Shown: piece by piece, positions 1-8,390 of the stretch
Numbering within the stretch: the first letter of the stretch is position 1
Layout: the number at the start of each line of letters is the position of its first letter
From: G963668605 sp963793625
Lineage (GTDB): Bacteria; Acidobacteriota; Terriglobia; Bryobacterales; Bryobacteraceae
NCBI GenBank assembly: GCA_963793625.1
Contig: CAWCAT010000022.1
Location: 1 to 64,000, forward strand
Direction of reading: 5' to 3'
Length of the DNA: 64,000 bases
The notes under the pieces: generated by a model
The model's database searches: none
What the model was told of the DNA's origin: nothing
What the model saw: the letters and a program-made list of their open reading frames with translations, nothing else
Translations under genes and position numbers: made by a program

Positions 1-105
1 CCGACGTGCGGATGCGCATCAGCCCCCTTGGGCAGCACATGGATGAGGAAGCGCCTCAAAAACTCGTCGCACGATGACTGAGCAAAAGACAGGGCGGCAA
101 TGGTC
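1..105 (-). mobile_element. IS91-family transposase, C-terminal fragment
   Basis: Translating the minus strand from about position 105 to the left edge gives a stretch containing LSFAQSSCDEFLRRFLIHVL followed by PKG and, after a one-base frame change near position 20, LMRIRTS. This matches the conserved C-terminal part of IS91/IS801-type (Y2) transposases, where a D/E-E-F-x-R-R-F-L-x-H-V-L-P-K-G block precedes an R-I-R-x-x-G-L-L block. The rest would lie off the left edge. With an internal frame change and no start region it is a remnant or the damaged end of an element. The call rests on one motif block only. Confidence 0.6.
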
Positions 106-156
106 AGTACGGTACGGTCGCGTGACGCGCGGCGGCGGAGAGTGCATTCTTCAGCG

Positions 157-540
157 TCAAAACGGTGTCAGTTTTGTCGTTGACTGCCCATACTGCTCGG
201 CTAGGGACGAGGGGTCGCGGTAGCCGAGCCAAACCACACCGTCAACGTCTTGCCAAGCCGCAACTCGCAGCGGGAGGTCAAGCGAAATGCTCTGGTTGCT
301 CAACATCAGATCCGTCCCTACGGCCGGGTTTCCGAAGATCAGTGTTTCGGTCGGGCGCAAGTCCAGATCCGCTTTCTTTGCACCCGCCGCGTGGCTCAAC
401 ACTAGGGCCAAGATCGTGACGCCTTTCGATTTGAGAAACGACTCCAGGCGATCCATCGTGGTTTTCACCGGGTACGCGCTCTCCAGGAGAGTCATCACCT
501 TGGGGTCGGCGGGTGGCGAGTGGCGAGAGCCTGGGATCAA
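157..540 (-). CDS. DUF302 domain protein
   Basis: The 127-residue product contains a full DUF302 domain. Recognisable parts are TMDRLESFLKSKGV near the start, the central LRPTETLIFGNPAVGTDLML and the C-terminal ISLDLPLRVAAWQDVDGVVW. DUF302 proteins are small and of unknown biochemical role. The first 20 or so codons overlap the 3' end of the upstream serine-hydrolase frame on the same strand, and no good start codon or ribosome binding site separates the two. The simplest reading is that both were one fused polypeptide and that a frameshift near 500-540 now splits them. A free-standing DUF302 gene starting at the Met at about 495 is the alternative. Confidence 0.7.
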   Translation of the reverse strand: MIPGSRHSPPADPKVMTLLESAYPVKTTMDRLESFLKSKGVTILALVLSHAAGAKKADLDLRPTETLIFGNPAVGTDLMLSNQSISLDLPLRVAAWQDVDGVVWLGYRDPSSLAEQYGQSTTKLTPF

Positions 541-1753
541 AAGCGCCGGCTATCAGCCGTGCAAGGCCGCTCAAATCCAGGCCGCCCCGGTTGGCGCAGA
601 GAGTAACGCAGACTAGCTCCGATTTTGCCGTAAATCGGCTTAGATAAGTCGAGAAGCCTGGCACATCGCCGGCGATGTCCATCATGCCCTTGTGGCCCGG
701 AAATCGCCAGCCGGCGTTAGCGGGCACGACAGTCCCGTCGTTCAGATGAATTGACTGGTAGATGAGATCGCGATTCGCCTTACTCTTGACAAGAATTTCG
801 CCGGCGAGACCAATATCCCAGAGGCTAACATCCTCGGCGGAGGCAAGCACTGAGCGATACGGCGACCCCGTCCCACTCGGTTTCAATGGGACAGTCCTGC
901 CGTCTGCGAGGCTGTATCCTGTGGCCATCTCGGTAGGATTGATGAACGCGGGGTCGGAAAGGAAACCTTTGTGGGCGAAATCGGGGGTTTTTACATCTTC
1001 GCGTTTCACGCTCGACAAGCCGGAACCGAACGTCGTGTTCCGCAGGCCGAGCCGCTCGATCTGATTCCTGGTAACGAACGCTTCGTAGCTCATGCCGCTA
1101 GCTTTTTCGATCACCATCCCAAGGAGATAGAAGTCGGTATTGCATTTCGTTACCGATTCGCCAGGCGGAAACGCAAGCGGGATATCTCTCACAAGGGCCA
1201 GGAGCTCGACTGGTTTATAATCACGGGTGAAGTCGAAGCTTGGCTGCGTGGTATAGTCCGGCAACCCCGAGATGTGCCCCAACAGTTGTCTCAACTTGAT
1301 TGGCTGCCAAGCCGCGGGTAGCCCTGGAATATGCATGCTCAGCGGGTCGTCGATGCTTATCTTACCGGCTTCGACCAATTGCATGATCGCTACCGCGGTA
1401 TAGGCTTCGGTCATCTGGCCTAGGTTCCATAGCGTTTTAGGGGAAGCCAGCAACCCCTTTTCAACGTCGGCAAGTCCGTAACCGACTACCCGAGGAATGT
1501 ACGGGGCCTGCACGATGGACAGCGTCATCCCGGGGATCTGGTTGGCCTCCATGTAGGAGGAGATCATCTGATCGACGGATTGGCCATTGAATTCCACTCT
1601 CGGATGTCCCCTCTGGGGCCAAACGGGTTGCGTTACCGCGATCATTAGTCCTCCTATCAGAACAAGGGTGGCGGACGAGGGCAGCGCGCTTCGAACGAAT
1701 GTGCGGCGCGTTGTTGTGCCGGGCGTTACGGTTTTCATGGTCGCTGTTTCCAT
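278..1753 (-). CDS. Beta-lactamase-fold (serine hydrolase-like) protein, catalytic residues lost, frameshift into DUF302
   Basis: The N-terminus has a Tat-like leader (TTRRTFVRSALPSSATLVLI), then a class-C beta-lactamase/serine-hydrolase domain from about residue 50 to 400, recognisable by FNGQSVDQMI, LRQLLGHISGLPDY and YLLGMVIEKASG. The three active-site motifs are all changed. The Ser-x-x-Lys box is LGQMTEAYT, with Gln and Glu in place of Ser and Lys. The Tyr-x-Asn box is TKCNT, with Lys for Tyr. The His/Lys-x-Gly box is DIAGDVPGF. The product should therefore lack serine-hydrolase activity and may act as a binding protein. After about residue 405 the frame reads through DUF302 coding sequence out of frame, so the true C-terminus is probably the DUF302 domain. 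The 5' end lies in a duplicated segment. Confidence 0.75.
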   Translation of the reverse strand: METATMKTVTPGTTTRRTFVRSALPSSATLVLIGGLMIAVTQPVWPQRGHPRVEFNGQSVDQMISSYMEANQIPGMTLSIVQAPYIPRVVGYGLADVEKGLLASPKTLWNLGQMTEAYTAVAIMQLVEAGKISIDDPLSMHIPGLPAAWQPIKLRQLLGHISGLPDYTTQPSFDFTRDYKPVELLALVRDIPLAFPPGESVTKCNTDFYLLGMVIEKASGMSYEAFVTRNQIERLGLRNTTFGSGLSSVKREDVKTPDFAHKGFLSDPAFINPTEMATGYSLADGRTVPLKPSGTGSPYRSVLASAEDVSLWDIGLAGEILVKSKANRDLIYQSIHLNDGTVVPANAGWRFPGHKGMMDIAGDVPGFSTYLSRFTAKSELVCVTLCANRGGLDLSGLARLIAGAFDPRLSPLATRRPQGDDSPGERVPGENHDGSPGVVSQIERRHDLGPSVEPRGGCKESGSGLAPDRNTDLRKPGRRDGSDVEQPEHFA

Positions 1754-1885
1754 GATTTTGCCTCCTATCGGTGTTCAATTGCCCGGCTACCGCAACCGTC
1801 AGCCTACTATTGTTGGAACTTGGCATGGTGCATCTCCAGTTGGACATGTCGCACCCGCATCCCGGACCCTCGGTCCGGTAAGCCG
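1653..1885. repeat. Direct repeat copy 1 (233 bp)
   Basis: This segment recurs at 2961-3195 in the same orientation with only a few mismatches and three small indels. It holds the first 35 or so codons of the serine-hydrolase-like gene (start at 1753) plus about 130 bases upstream, so it carries that gene's leader sequence and presumed promoter. Confidence 0.9.
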
Positions 1886-1913
1886 AAGACAGCGCTTTTG
1901 GTTGTCATCTGGC

Positions 1914-2866
1914 TTAAACACCGGAATACACGAGCTTTGTGAATATCACCAGCATCATCAGAAATTGACCCCACTTGGCGTCGTAAGCGGATGTCGGCTT
2001 CGCGGCGATGGTTTCCACCAGCGACTTGCCTTGCTTCTTGAGTTTTAGAGACATTGTCTCTGATGGCGACCAACATGTCGTAATACTCGGACAGGCCACC
2101 TTTGTTGCCCACGGGACCGTGCCCTGGAATAATGATGGTCTTGTCCGTGACAGCTAGGACCGGTTCCGCTTGGTCGCACGGATCATCCCATCGATGCTGC
2201 CTCCGGTCGAGTAGTCGATGAATGGGTAAAAGCCGTTCCACCACGTGTCTCCGACGTGAATCACGTCAGCCTCTTCAAAGACTACGGAGATGTCGCTGTC
2301 TGTGTGGGCGGGACCGTAATATTTCAAAGCGAGGCTGGTGTCGTTGTGGCGGAGACGTTGTGCATCTCGGAAGACCGTTGTCGGGAGAGCCTCCGCCGGC
2401 GCTGGCGGAAACGTATAGTTCCACTCATCGACGCGCGTCGAAGTGGCTAGGTGCTTCTTGGTGTTTTCATGCGCCATGATGGCCGCTCCCGCCCCGTGCA
2501 GCCAGGCATTTCCGTCGGTGTGATCGACGATGCCAATGAGTATTTATCAACCGGGTGATCGGGTCCGCACTCAGGCTATCGAGGGCCGGTGCGAGTCGCG
2601 GCCTAGAAACGGTGAACCCGGCGTCAACAAGAAGCTTTCCGTCCATTCCGGTGAGGACCGCGATGTTTCCACCAGAACCTTCCAGAACGCTGATATTGCG
2701 ACGAAATCTATTGACCTCGATCTTCGCCTGCGATGCCGCCTGGATCATCGTAGGGACAATGCCGGTCTCTTGTGCAGACAAACGCCTCTTGGCGAAGACC
2801 ACGGCGCCAGCGGCAAGGCCAGCCGACACGAATCGGCGCCGAGAGGTTGAGCAGATTATTGATGTC
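1914..2866 (-). pseudogene. Metallo-beta-lactamase-fold hydrolase, Tat-exported, several frameshifts
   Basis: Frames read in order on the minus strand rebuild one MBL-fold protein. The start region is MDINNLLN, then after a frame change a Tat leader SRRRFVSAGLAAGAVV. Next come GGNIAVLTGMDGKLLVDAGF and TRLINTHWH. Dropping one base near 2537 gives VDHTDGNAWL, which restores the HxHxDH zinc motif. Further pieces are YYGPAHTDSDISVVFEEADV with HVGDTWWNGFYPF, then IIIPGHGPVG, then a C-terminal AYDAKWGQFL and a stop at 1914. At least four frame changes are needed. The family includes periplasmic zinc hydrolases with glyoxalase- or lactamase-like chemistry, and the substrate cannot be told from sequence. 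It may be a pseudogene or an intact gene damaged by indel errors. Confidence 0.7.
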
Positions 2867-2960
2867 CATGGATTCTCCTGTTTCTAAGGACCTCGGGTCA
2901 TTAACCCCTTTTTGGAAGAAAACTACGTTTGCCCGGCGGCCTCTCTTAAGGAACCAGGCG

Positions 2961-3195
2961 CCTATCAGAACAAGGGTGGCGGACGAGGGCAGCGCGCTTC
3001 GAACGAATGTGCGGCGCATTTTGTGCCGGGCGTTACGGTTTTCATGGTCGCTGTTTCCATGATTTTGCCTCCTATCGGTGTTCAATTGCCCGGCTACTTC
3101 ACAACCGTCAGCCTACTATTGTTGGAACTTGGCATGGTGCATCTCCAGTTGGACATGTCGCACCCGCATCCCCGGACCCTCGGTCCGGTAAGCCG
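2961..3195. repeat. Direct repeat copy 2 (235 bp)
   Basis: Second copy of the segment at 1653-1885. Here it sits upstream of the metallo-beta-lactamase gene. The copied leader is out of frame because one base is missing just after the MKTVTPGT codons. Two further small indels account for the 2 bp length difference. Confidence 0.9.
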
Positions 3196-3987
3196 GCATC
3201 ACAAAGTTTTCCTCAGGGATGATGAATCGCCCAAAGCGGCTGATGCAAAATAATTGGTTATGCTTCAGCAGTTCTGCAAAAATCCTGACCAGGTTACCTG
3301 GGCGACGAAGGCCGCGCCGCGGACCTGCACCATGATTTCGCCGCGCTCACGATCCGCCGCTTCGCCGAGGATTGGGAACTGAGGGAAAACGATTGATGTG
3401 ACCTACCAATCTACCGCGCGGCCAATTCGGTGTGTGGATTCGATTTGCGTCTTCCGGAAGACGATCCACAAGGCTATGCAATTCGTCGCGGTTCATGCCT
3501 AACACTGTCAGTTCGGCGCCGGTGAATCAATGGTTTCGCAGGGTGTTCACCGAGAGCCTCTGTCGCAAAGGACGCGAGAGGTGCGGATGTTGTCGCCGAA
3601 AGACGGCGATACCGGAAAATGACGCAGCTTGCGAGCGTCTGCCCAGCAGCCCTCGATTCGCTTGGCGCGGCCCGACGCCTCGCACGCTCGACGCGGTCCA
3701 GTGCGCCGCGCGTAAGTGAGCTGTTTCCGGTAACGGGACTTTACATCCGGCAGGACGGTGACCGAGCCACCGCTCCACACCCCGGACATGGTGTCGCCTT
3801 CGATTTTTGGGAACGGTCACGGCGGTGTTCAGGCTGCCTTTCCAAGCACGCCAGCGTTTTGCCGCTCTTCGGCGGTAGTGAACGGATGCAGCCTTGCGTT
3901 GTATTAGAATGCCGAACTTCGCTGGAAACTATGTCTTCATGGGGGCAACGAGATTGTTATCGGTCGCCGTCCTCGGGAACCCACGCT
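3196..3987. other. Stretch without a convincing gene
   Basis: No open frame here resembles a known family over its length. A short minus-strand piece at about 3425-3500 reads GMNRDELHSLVDRLPEDAN, which is like the N-terminus of small antitoxin-type proteins, and a plus-strand piece at about 3330-3400 reads LHHDFAALTIRRFAEDWELR before a stop. Both are too short to name and look like gene debris. Confidence 0.4.
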
Positions 3988-4357
3988 TTACCCCTTGTTG
4001 TAATAAAACCTCTCGTGCACTACTTTGCCGTTTTTCCACCGTCGCGCTGCCACTTGGGTCTGCTTGATTCTTCCCCGCGCCCTTATATGTCGCGTCAAAT
4101 TCCCACTCCGAATAGCTCAAATCACCATTCACAACGCTGCCCAGAAGGGTCGCGCCATGAAACTGCTCCACAGACGCCAGAAACGCCTCCTCATACTGAC
4201 GGCATGTCGGCTTGCCGACCCGCGGCTCGGTCGTATTCTCCTGCATGACGACTTCGTCGTCGTAGTAGGTGTCAAACGCGCCGAGAACGTCGCCAGAGCT
4301 GATTCGCTTGTTCAGATCCGCATCGAGCGCGAGAACGTTCATTGCTGGTGTGCTCAC
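3988..4357 (-). pseudogene. SnoaL-like / NTF2-fold protein, frameshifted near the C-terminus
   Basis: The product starts MSTPAMNVLALDADLNKRIS and carries a SnoaL-like (ketosteroid-isomerase/NTF2 fold) domain: a helix with SGDVLGAFDTYYDDEVVMQE, then YEEAFLASVEQFHGATLL and LSYSEWEFDATYKG. After residue 110 the frame is lost. The neighbouring frame gives RRWKNGKVVHERFYYNKG and a stop at 3988, the usual family ending, so one frame change near 4060 explains the mismatch. Without correction the open frame runs on to 3929. The fold occurs in small isomerases, dehydratases and polyketide cyclases as well as in non-enzymes, and no function can be assigned here. Confidence 0.65.
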
Positions 4358-4642
4358 ATCAGTTCTCCTTTCTATCCCACAAGATGTGAAGCACGTCTAC
4401 AAGGATGTAAAACTTCAGCCGGGCGTTGTGGGCGAAAGACGGCGTTACCGTCACTTGGGTCACAGTCGAGGGCATGGGCGACTTCAAAAGTCCGCAAACC
4501 GGACTTTAATGTCACCACGCCGACTCACAACAGTGGAAGGGCTGTTTTGGAACGGTCTGCGTCGTGCGGTTACCGAACCTATCGTAGCCGAAGCGTGCAG
4601 CTTCTTTTTTGTTCGTAAGCTCGCTGGCTTGTAAGTGCACTT

Positions 4643-4991
4643 TTATCGAACTCCCTTTTGGGGTAGGTTCGGCTCTATGTTCGGCCGTCTAGGCTGGGAG
4701 ATTATGGTGAAATGATTCGGGTACCGGAATCGAATGATCGAGAAAGGATAGTGGGAGGGCTCACCTTCCAGACGGTACGTGAACAGTAACTTCACTTCCA
4801 ATCCTCGGCAGGAAGGCTGGAAGGTTGCAAACTCCCTTAGCCATCCCTCCACTTCCTCTGCCAGTCGCGGATCGGGCGCAGTGGCCTTGATTCTAGCAAT
4901 GTCCCCACGTTCGCCCACGATAACACGCGCGTTCAACAGTGCCTCTGGTCAGGGCCAGCCTGGCAATTGCGCCGTAGCGGGGAACTTCCAT
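4643..4991 (-). pseudogene. TonB C-terminal-like protein, partial, one frameshift
   Basis: The reading frame from 4936 gives GDIARIKATAPDPRLAEEVE followed by GWLREFATFQPSCRGLEVKL and LFTYRLEGEPSHYP. This is the pattern of the TonB C-terminal/energy-transducer fold used by many acidobacterial exported proteins: a strand, a helix ending in W-x-F/FQP, then a final strand. Just upstream another frame reads MEVPRYGAIARLALTRGTV and joins sensibly after shifting one base near 4933, moving the start to about 4991. No signal peptide or membrane anchor is visible, so the upstream part may be missing. The assignment is by pattern only. Confidence 0.45.
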
Positions 4992-5626
4992 TTCAACAAT
5001 ACATTGCACATTATGGACGTTGCCCGTTTCGGCCAGGGGAAGCACCTTCGACCGGTACCAGCATCAACGCGAGCAAGCTTACAGCCTTTAAAGAAGTCAG
5101 CACATGTCACCTAGTTGCCCGAAGTTTTGTTGCATTTGCTATTCATGAGAACCTGTTTTCATTTTGTGCATCCGATGATTCTGATCGAATCTTGCCAAGA
5201 ACATTGACCCACTCCATGCTGACCTCATTGTGGCTTCACGTCAGACCGTCACGGAATGCCGTTTTGTCCTGTTAGCCAACTATCATAGATCCTCATGAGT
5301 GCCCGTTGGGAACGGTAACGGCGCTTCCGGGCTTCATCGTGGTGGGAACGCCTTCCGCCGATGCTTTTCGCGCTGATGGTGCCCACAAGCCTGCCGTTGA
5401 GGACTCGACGCTCGGTAACGCAACCTGCCAACTCAGCGAAAGGAGATACCGCCGTGCCGGAATCCAGCGGCTTGACTCCGCTGGTTGATAGGGGGCCAAG
5501 ATGGGCGGCCCCAAAACCCATCGACACTTTTCAAAAATCTATATTTACCCGTATTTCCATCAACTTAAGATTTCCAACCCCGAAACCCCAAAACCCCGCC
5601 AGCTACAATTCCCACCAGGAGTACCC
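4992..5626. other. Stretch without a recognised gene
   Basis: Several short frames are open on both strands between 5249 and 5527 but none resembles a family, has a ribosome binding site, or keeps codon preference. The region between 5525 and 5626 is AT-richer and leads into the ribosome binding site of the gene at 5627. Confidence 0.4.
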
Positions 5627-6277
5627 ATGTCACTCAGCAAATCCGAATCCGCGCGCATCAATGGAGCCAAATCTCGCGGGCCCAAGACTCCGGAAGGCAA
5701 AGCCAGGTCTTCCCAGAACGCGATCAAGCACGGTATCTTCGCCCAAGTCATCGTACTGAAGACGGAGAACGCCGATCTCTTCGAGGAACTCACGCAGGAC
5801 TTCATCCGGCGCTTTGAGCCCCGTGACGGTGTCGAACTCGCCATCGTAGAGCAAATGATTGCGGCCACCTGGCGTCTCTCGCGCTGCTGGGAGATGCAGA
5901 CGCAAACCATGAATCTCGAAATGGCAAGGGATCAGGACCCTGATGACGAGAATCTCAAAGCCCGCAGTTTCCACGCGGCCATCGGCAACAGCCCCTCCAT
6001 GCAACTCCTGCACCGCTTCGAAAACAGCTATGAGCGCATCATCACCCGCGCCGTCCGCACCCTCGCGAACATTCGCAAGAATTTCCCCCTGCCGGACACC
6101 GATGAGCAAAAACGCGAAAACGAACCCAAGCCACCGTCCAATGAGCCAACCATCCGACCACCCGATGATTCAATTCTCCCTGGCCCGATCCCTCAATCAC
6201 CAATGCTTAATGATTCAATGATCCGATGGCCCAATGATCCGATACCTACGGGAGTGTTGCGTGAGATTCGGCGATAG
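5627..6277 (+). CDS. Conserved small protein paired with terminase-like ATPase
   Basis: The ATG at 5627 follows an AGGAG motif at 5617-5621. The 216-residue product begins with a basic block, INGAKSRGPKTPEGKARSSQ then NAIKHGI. I recall this block from many acidobacterial and planctomycete hypothetical proteins. A helical middle follows (FEELTQDFIRRFEPRDGVEL, then IVEQMIAATWRLSRCWEMQT), and then a proline/asparagine/aspartate-rich tail from residue 160 that is encoded by repetitive DNA. It overlaps the downstream terminase-like frame by 44 bases. The pairing suggests a DNA-binding partner, similar in role to a small terminase subunit, but this is inference from context. No enzyme motif is visible. 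Confidence 0.65.
   Translation: MSLSKSESARINGAKSRGPKTPEGKARSSQNAIKHGIFAQVIVLKTENADLFEELTQDFIRRFEPRDGVELAIVEQMIAATWRLSRCWEMQTQTMNLEMARDQDPDDENLKARSFHAAIGNSPSMQLLHRFENSYERIITRAVRTLANIRKNFPLPDTDEQKRENEPKPPSNEPTIRPPDDSILPGPIPQSPMLNDSMIRWPNDPIPTGVLREIRR
6125..6255 (+). repeat. Degenerate short-word repeat
   Basis: Words of the form CCAATGA(T/G), CCGATGATTCAAT and CAATGATCCGATGG recur with small changes through this stretch, covering the tail of the 5627 gene and the first bases of the next. The translated tail is correspondingly simple (P, N, D, S, I). Confidence 0.6.
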
Positions 6278-7055
6278 TACGAGGAGACCCCCGGCGATAA
6301 CGCACCCGGAATCCAACGACATCGTCGAGTGGGCCCGCACTTACCTCAAGTTCGAACCCGATGACGTCCAGGCTCGCGTGCTGCGCAGCGAGGCCAAACG
6401 CGGGATTCTATTGTGTACCAGGCAGTGGGGCAAATCGACGGTAACGGCCGCAATGGCGCTGCATCATGCGCTCTTCACTCCGCGCAGCCTGACGCTCGTA
6501 GTGGCTCCGTGTGAACGCCAGAGCGGCGAGTTTGTGCGCAAGGCGCAACTCTTCGCGGTGGCGCTCGGGCTCAAGCCGCGCGGCGATGGCAACAACGATC
6601 ACTCGCTCTCGTTTCCCAATCATTCGCGCATCGTCGGCGTGCCGGCAAAAGAGGATACCGTGCGCGGCTATTCGCGCGTCGGACTGATGCTGATCGATGA
6701 GGCCGCGCGCGTACCGGATGAGTTATACAAGGCCGTGCGCCCGATGCTCGCAGTGGGCAAAGGACGGCTCTGGCTGATGAGCACTCCGCACGGCAAACGC
6801 GGGTTTTTCCATGACGAGTGGCACAGCCAGGGCACCCCGTGGGAACGCGTCAGCGTAACAGCCCCGGAGTGCCCGCGCATCCCCAAAGAGTTTCTGGAAG
6901 AGGAACGGCGGACCCAGGGCCGCTTGTGGTTTGAACAGGAATATCTGTGCAAGTTCACTCAAGTTCGTGAGTCGCTGTTCGATATGGAGAGGGTCAGGCT
7001 CTTATTAAGAGACGATATCAAACCGTTGATTCTTCGCGATGGGTGGATCGGGTGA
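6234..7055 (+). CDS. Terminase large subunit-like ATPase, nuclease domain absent
   Basis: The 273-residue product has the ATPase half of a phage DNA-packaging terminase. The adenine/Walker A region is GILLCTRQWGKSTVTAAMAL, the Walker B motif is VGLMLIDEAARV, and the coupling motif is LWLMSTPHGKRGFF. A further family block is WFEQEYLCKFTQ. The protein stops about where the RNase H-like nuclease domain of a full 450-550 residue terminase should begin, so only DNA-translocating ATPase function is predicted. The start at 6234 lies inside the upstream gene; a later Met is not obvious, so translation coupling is possible. No portal, capsid, tail or integrase gene is present nearby. Confidence 0.75.
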   Translation: MIRYLRECCVRFGDSTRRPPAITHPESNDIVEWARTYLKFEPDDVQARVLRSEAKRGILLCTRQWGKSTVTAAMALHHALFTPRSLTLVVAPCERQSGEFVRKAQLFAVALGLKPRGDGNNDHSLSFPNHSRIVGVPAKEDTVRGYSRVGLMLIDEAARVPDELYKAVRPMLAVGKGRLWLMSTPHGKRGFFHDEWHSQGTPWERVSVTAPECPRIPKEFLEEERRTQGRLWFEQEYLCKFTQVRESLFDMERVRLLLRDDIKPLILRDGWIG

Positions 7056-7107
7056 TGCTGATGGCTTATTCTCTCCCCCGAAGCCCATTGTTACCAGCTG
7101 GCCGACG

Positions 7108-7136
7108 TTGTTCTCACGTCGTGCTCCGGATATACT
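7108..7136 (+). promoter_or_regulatory. Candidate promoter of glycan operon, possibly leaderless
   Basis: TTGTTC at 7108-7113 and TATACT at 7131-7136 are separated by exactly 17 bases. The ATG at 7145 lies only eight bases beyond the -10 hexamer, where transcription would start, and no Shine-Dalgarno sequence precedes it. This fits a leaderless transcript. Confidence 0.5.
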
Positions 7137-7144
7137 CGTCTCTC

Positions 7145-8372
7145 ATGCGAGGACAACCGAACCGCCGTAGTTTTCTCCAGTCCCTGGCAGGCCTTCCCAT
7201 CGCCTCTGCTTTGGCGCGGGCGCGGGCGAAGGTAAAGATCCGGGACGTGAAGGTGATGATCCTGTCGGGCCCGCGCACCTACACGCTGGTGAAGGTGGAA
7301 ACCGACGCGGGCGTTTACGGCATCGGCGAGGCATACGGCAGCCCAGGTGCCGGCGTGAAGGAACAGGTGCTCGCGCTGAAGCCTGCGCTGGTGGGCAAGG
7401 ACCCGCTGGAGATCGACGCACTCTACGTCAGCCTGGGCACTCGCACGGACGGCTCCGCGCACTCGCTCATGCGCGCGGTCAGCGGCGTCGAAATGGCGCT
7501 CTGGGATTTGGCTGGCAAGATCCTGGATGTCCCCAGCCACGACTCTGCTGGGCGGTCGTTTCCGCGACCGCGTCCGCATGTACCTGAATACGGGGCCGCG
7601 CAATCCGCTCGATCCCGCGTCGTGCCGCGAATGGGCGGCCCAGATCAAAGCCGATCCGGCAGGCTGGACGGCGGTGAAGATCTCGCCCCGGCGCACCAGT
7701 CCGGAAACGGATCGCGCCAGAGATCGTTCCAACCGTCTTCTGACTACGACGGAGCTGATCAACATCCGCAAGGGCTTTGAGAACATTCGCGAAGCGCTGG
7801 GCTGGGCATGCGACATCATCGTCCACTGCCACTGGGAGTACGATCTGCGCACGTCCATCCAACTCGCCGAGGCCATCGAGCCGATCCGCCCGCTCTGGCT
7901 GGAAGACCCGATGCCGCCCGACTACTCGGATAGCTGGAAGCGGCTGGTGGCATCCTCTCGCGTGCCCATCGGCATGGGAGAGAACCTGACCCGCCGTCAG
8001 GGCGTCAGGGATTTCCTGGTCAATCAGGCCTGCGACGTCGTGCAACTGGATCTGCGCAACAGCGGCGGATTCCTGGAATCGAAGCGCATCGCCGACATGG
8101 CAGATATCTACGGGCTACCCATGGCCAATCACAACACTGGAAGCGTGGTCTGCACCATGGCCACCATTCAGTGGGCGGCGGCCATCCGCGACTACATCGC
8201 ATCGGAAACGGTGGTGGGCAGGCGCGACTGGATGGATGACGTGATCGTGCATGACCAGCCAATTATCCGGGATGGCCACATCGCGCTCACCGACAAGCCC
8301 GGACTGGGCCTGGAACTGAACCGTGAGGTCGTCCAGAAGCACCTCGCGCCCGGAGAGACGTATTGGAGTTGA
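7145..8372 (+). CDS. Enolase-superfamily (mandelate racemase/muconate lactonizing type) enzyme, one frameshift
   Basis: A Tat leader (NRRSFLQSLAGLPIASALA) is followed by the MR/MLE N-terminal domain (VKVETDAGVYGIGEAYGSPG) and barrel. The frame changes once near 7530, between AGKILDVP and TTLLGGRFRDRVRMYLNTG. The barrel has LWLEDPMPPD and IGMGENLTR with the expected metal-binding Glu residues, VVQLDLRNSGG and MANHNTG. The strand-2 lysine motif is KIS, not KxK, and the first metal ligand position is His (VHCHWEYD) where Asp is normal. The superfamily mostly racemises or dehydrates acid sugars. The gene opens an operon with a LmbE-type gene 18 bases downstream, which suggests sugar-acid processing. 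Tat export would place it outside the cytoplasm. Confidence 0.75.
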
Positions 8373-8390
8373 AACATAGGAGGGAATCCG

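Noticed and set aside
4590..4610. GAAGC/GCTTC hairpin followed by six T residues
   Set aside because: It has terminator form only on the plus strand, while both neighbouring genes are on the minus strand, and the stem is just five pairs.
5249..5527. Overlapping short frames on both strands
   Set aside because: No family similarity, no ribosome site and no codon bias; treated as non-coding.
5627..7055. Prophage interpretation of the terminase region
   Set aside because: Only the terminase-like pair is present; no integrase, capsid, tail, lysis gene or attachment-site duplication was found nearby.
7091..7876. A 261-codon minus-strand frame
   Set aside because: Antisense shadow of the enolase-superfamily gene, with arginine-rich low-information sequence.
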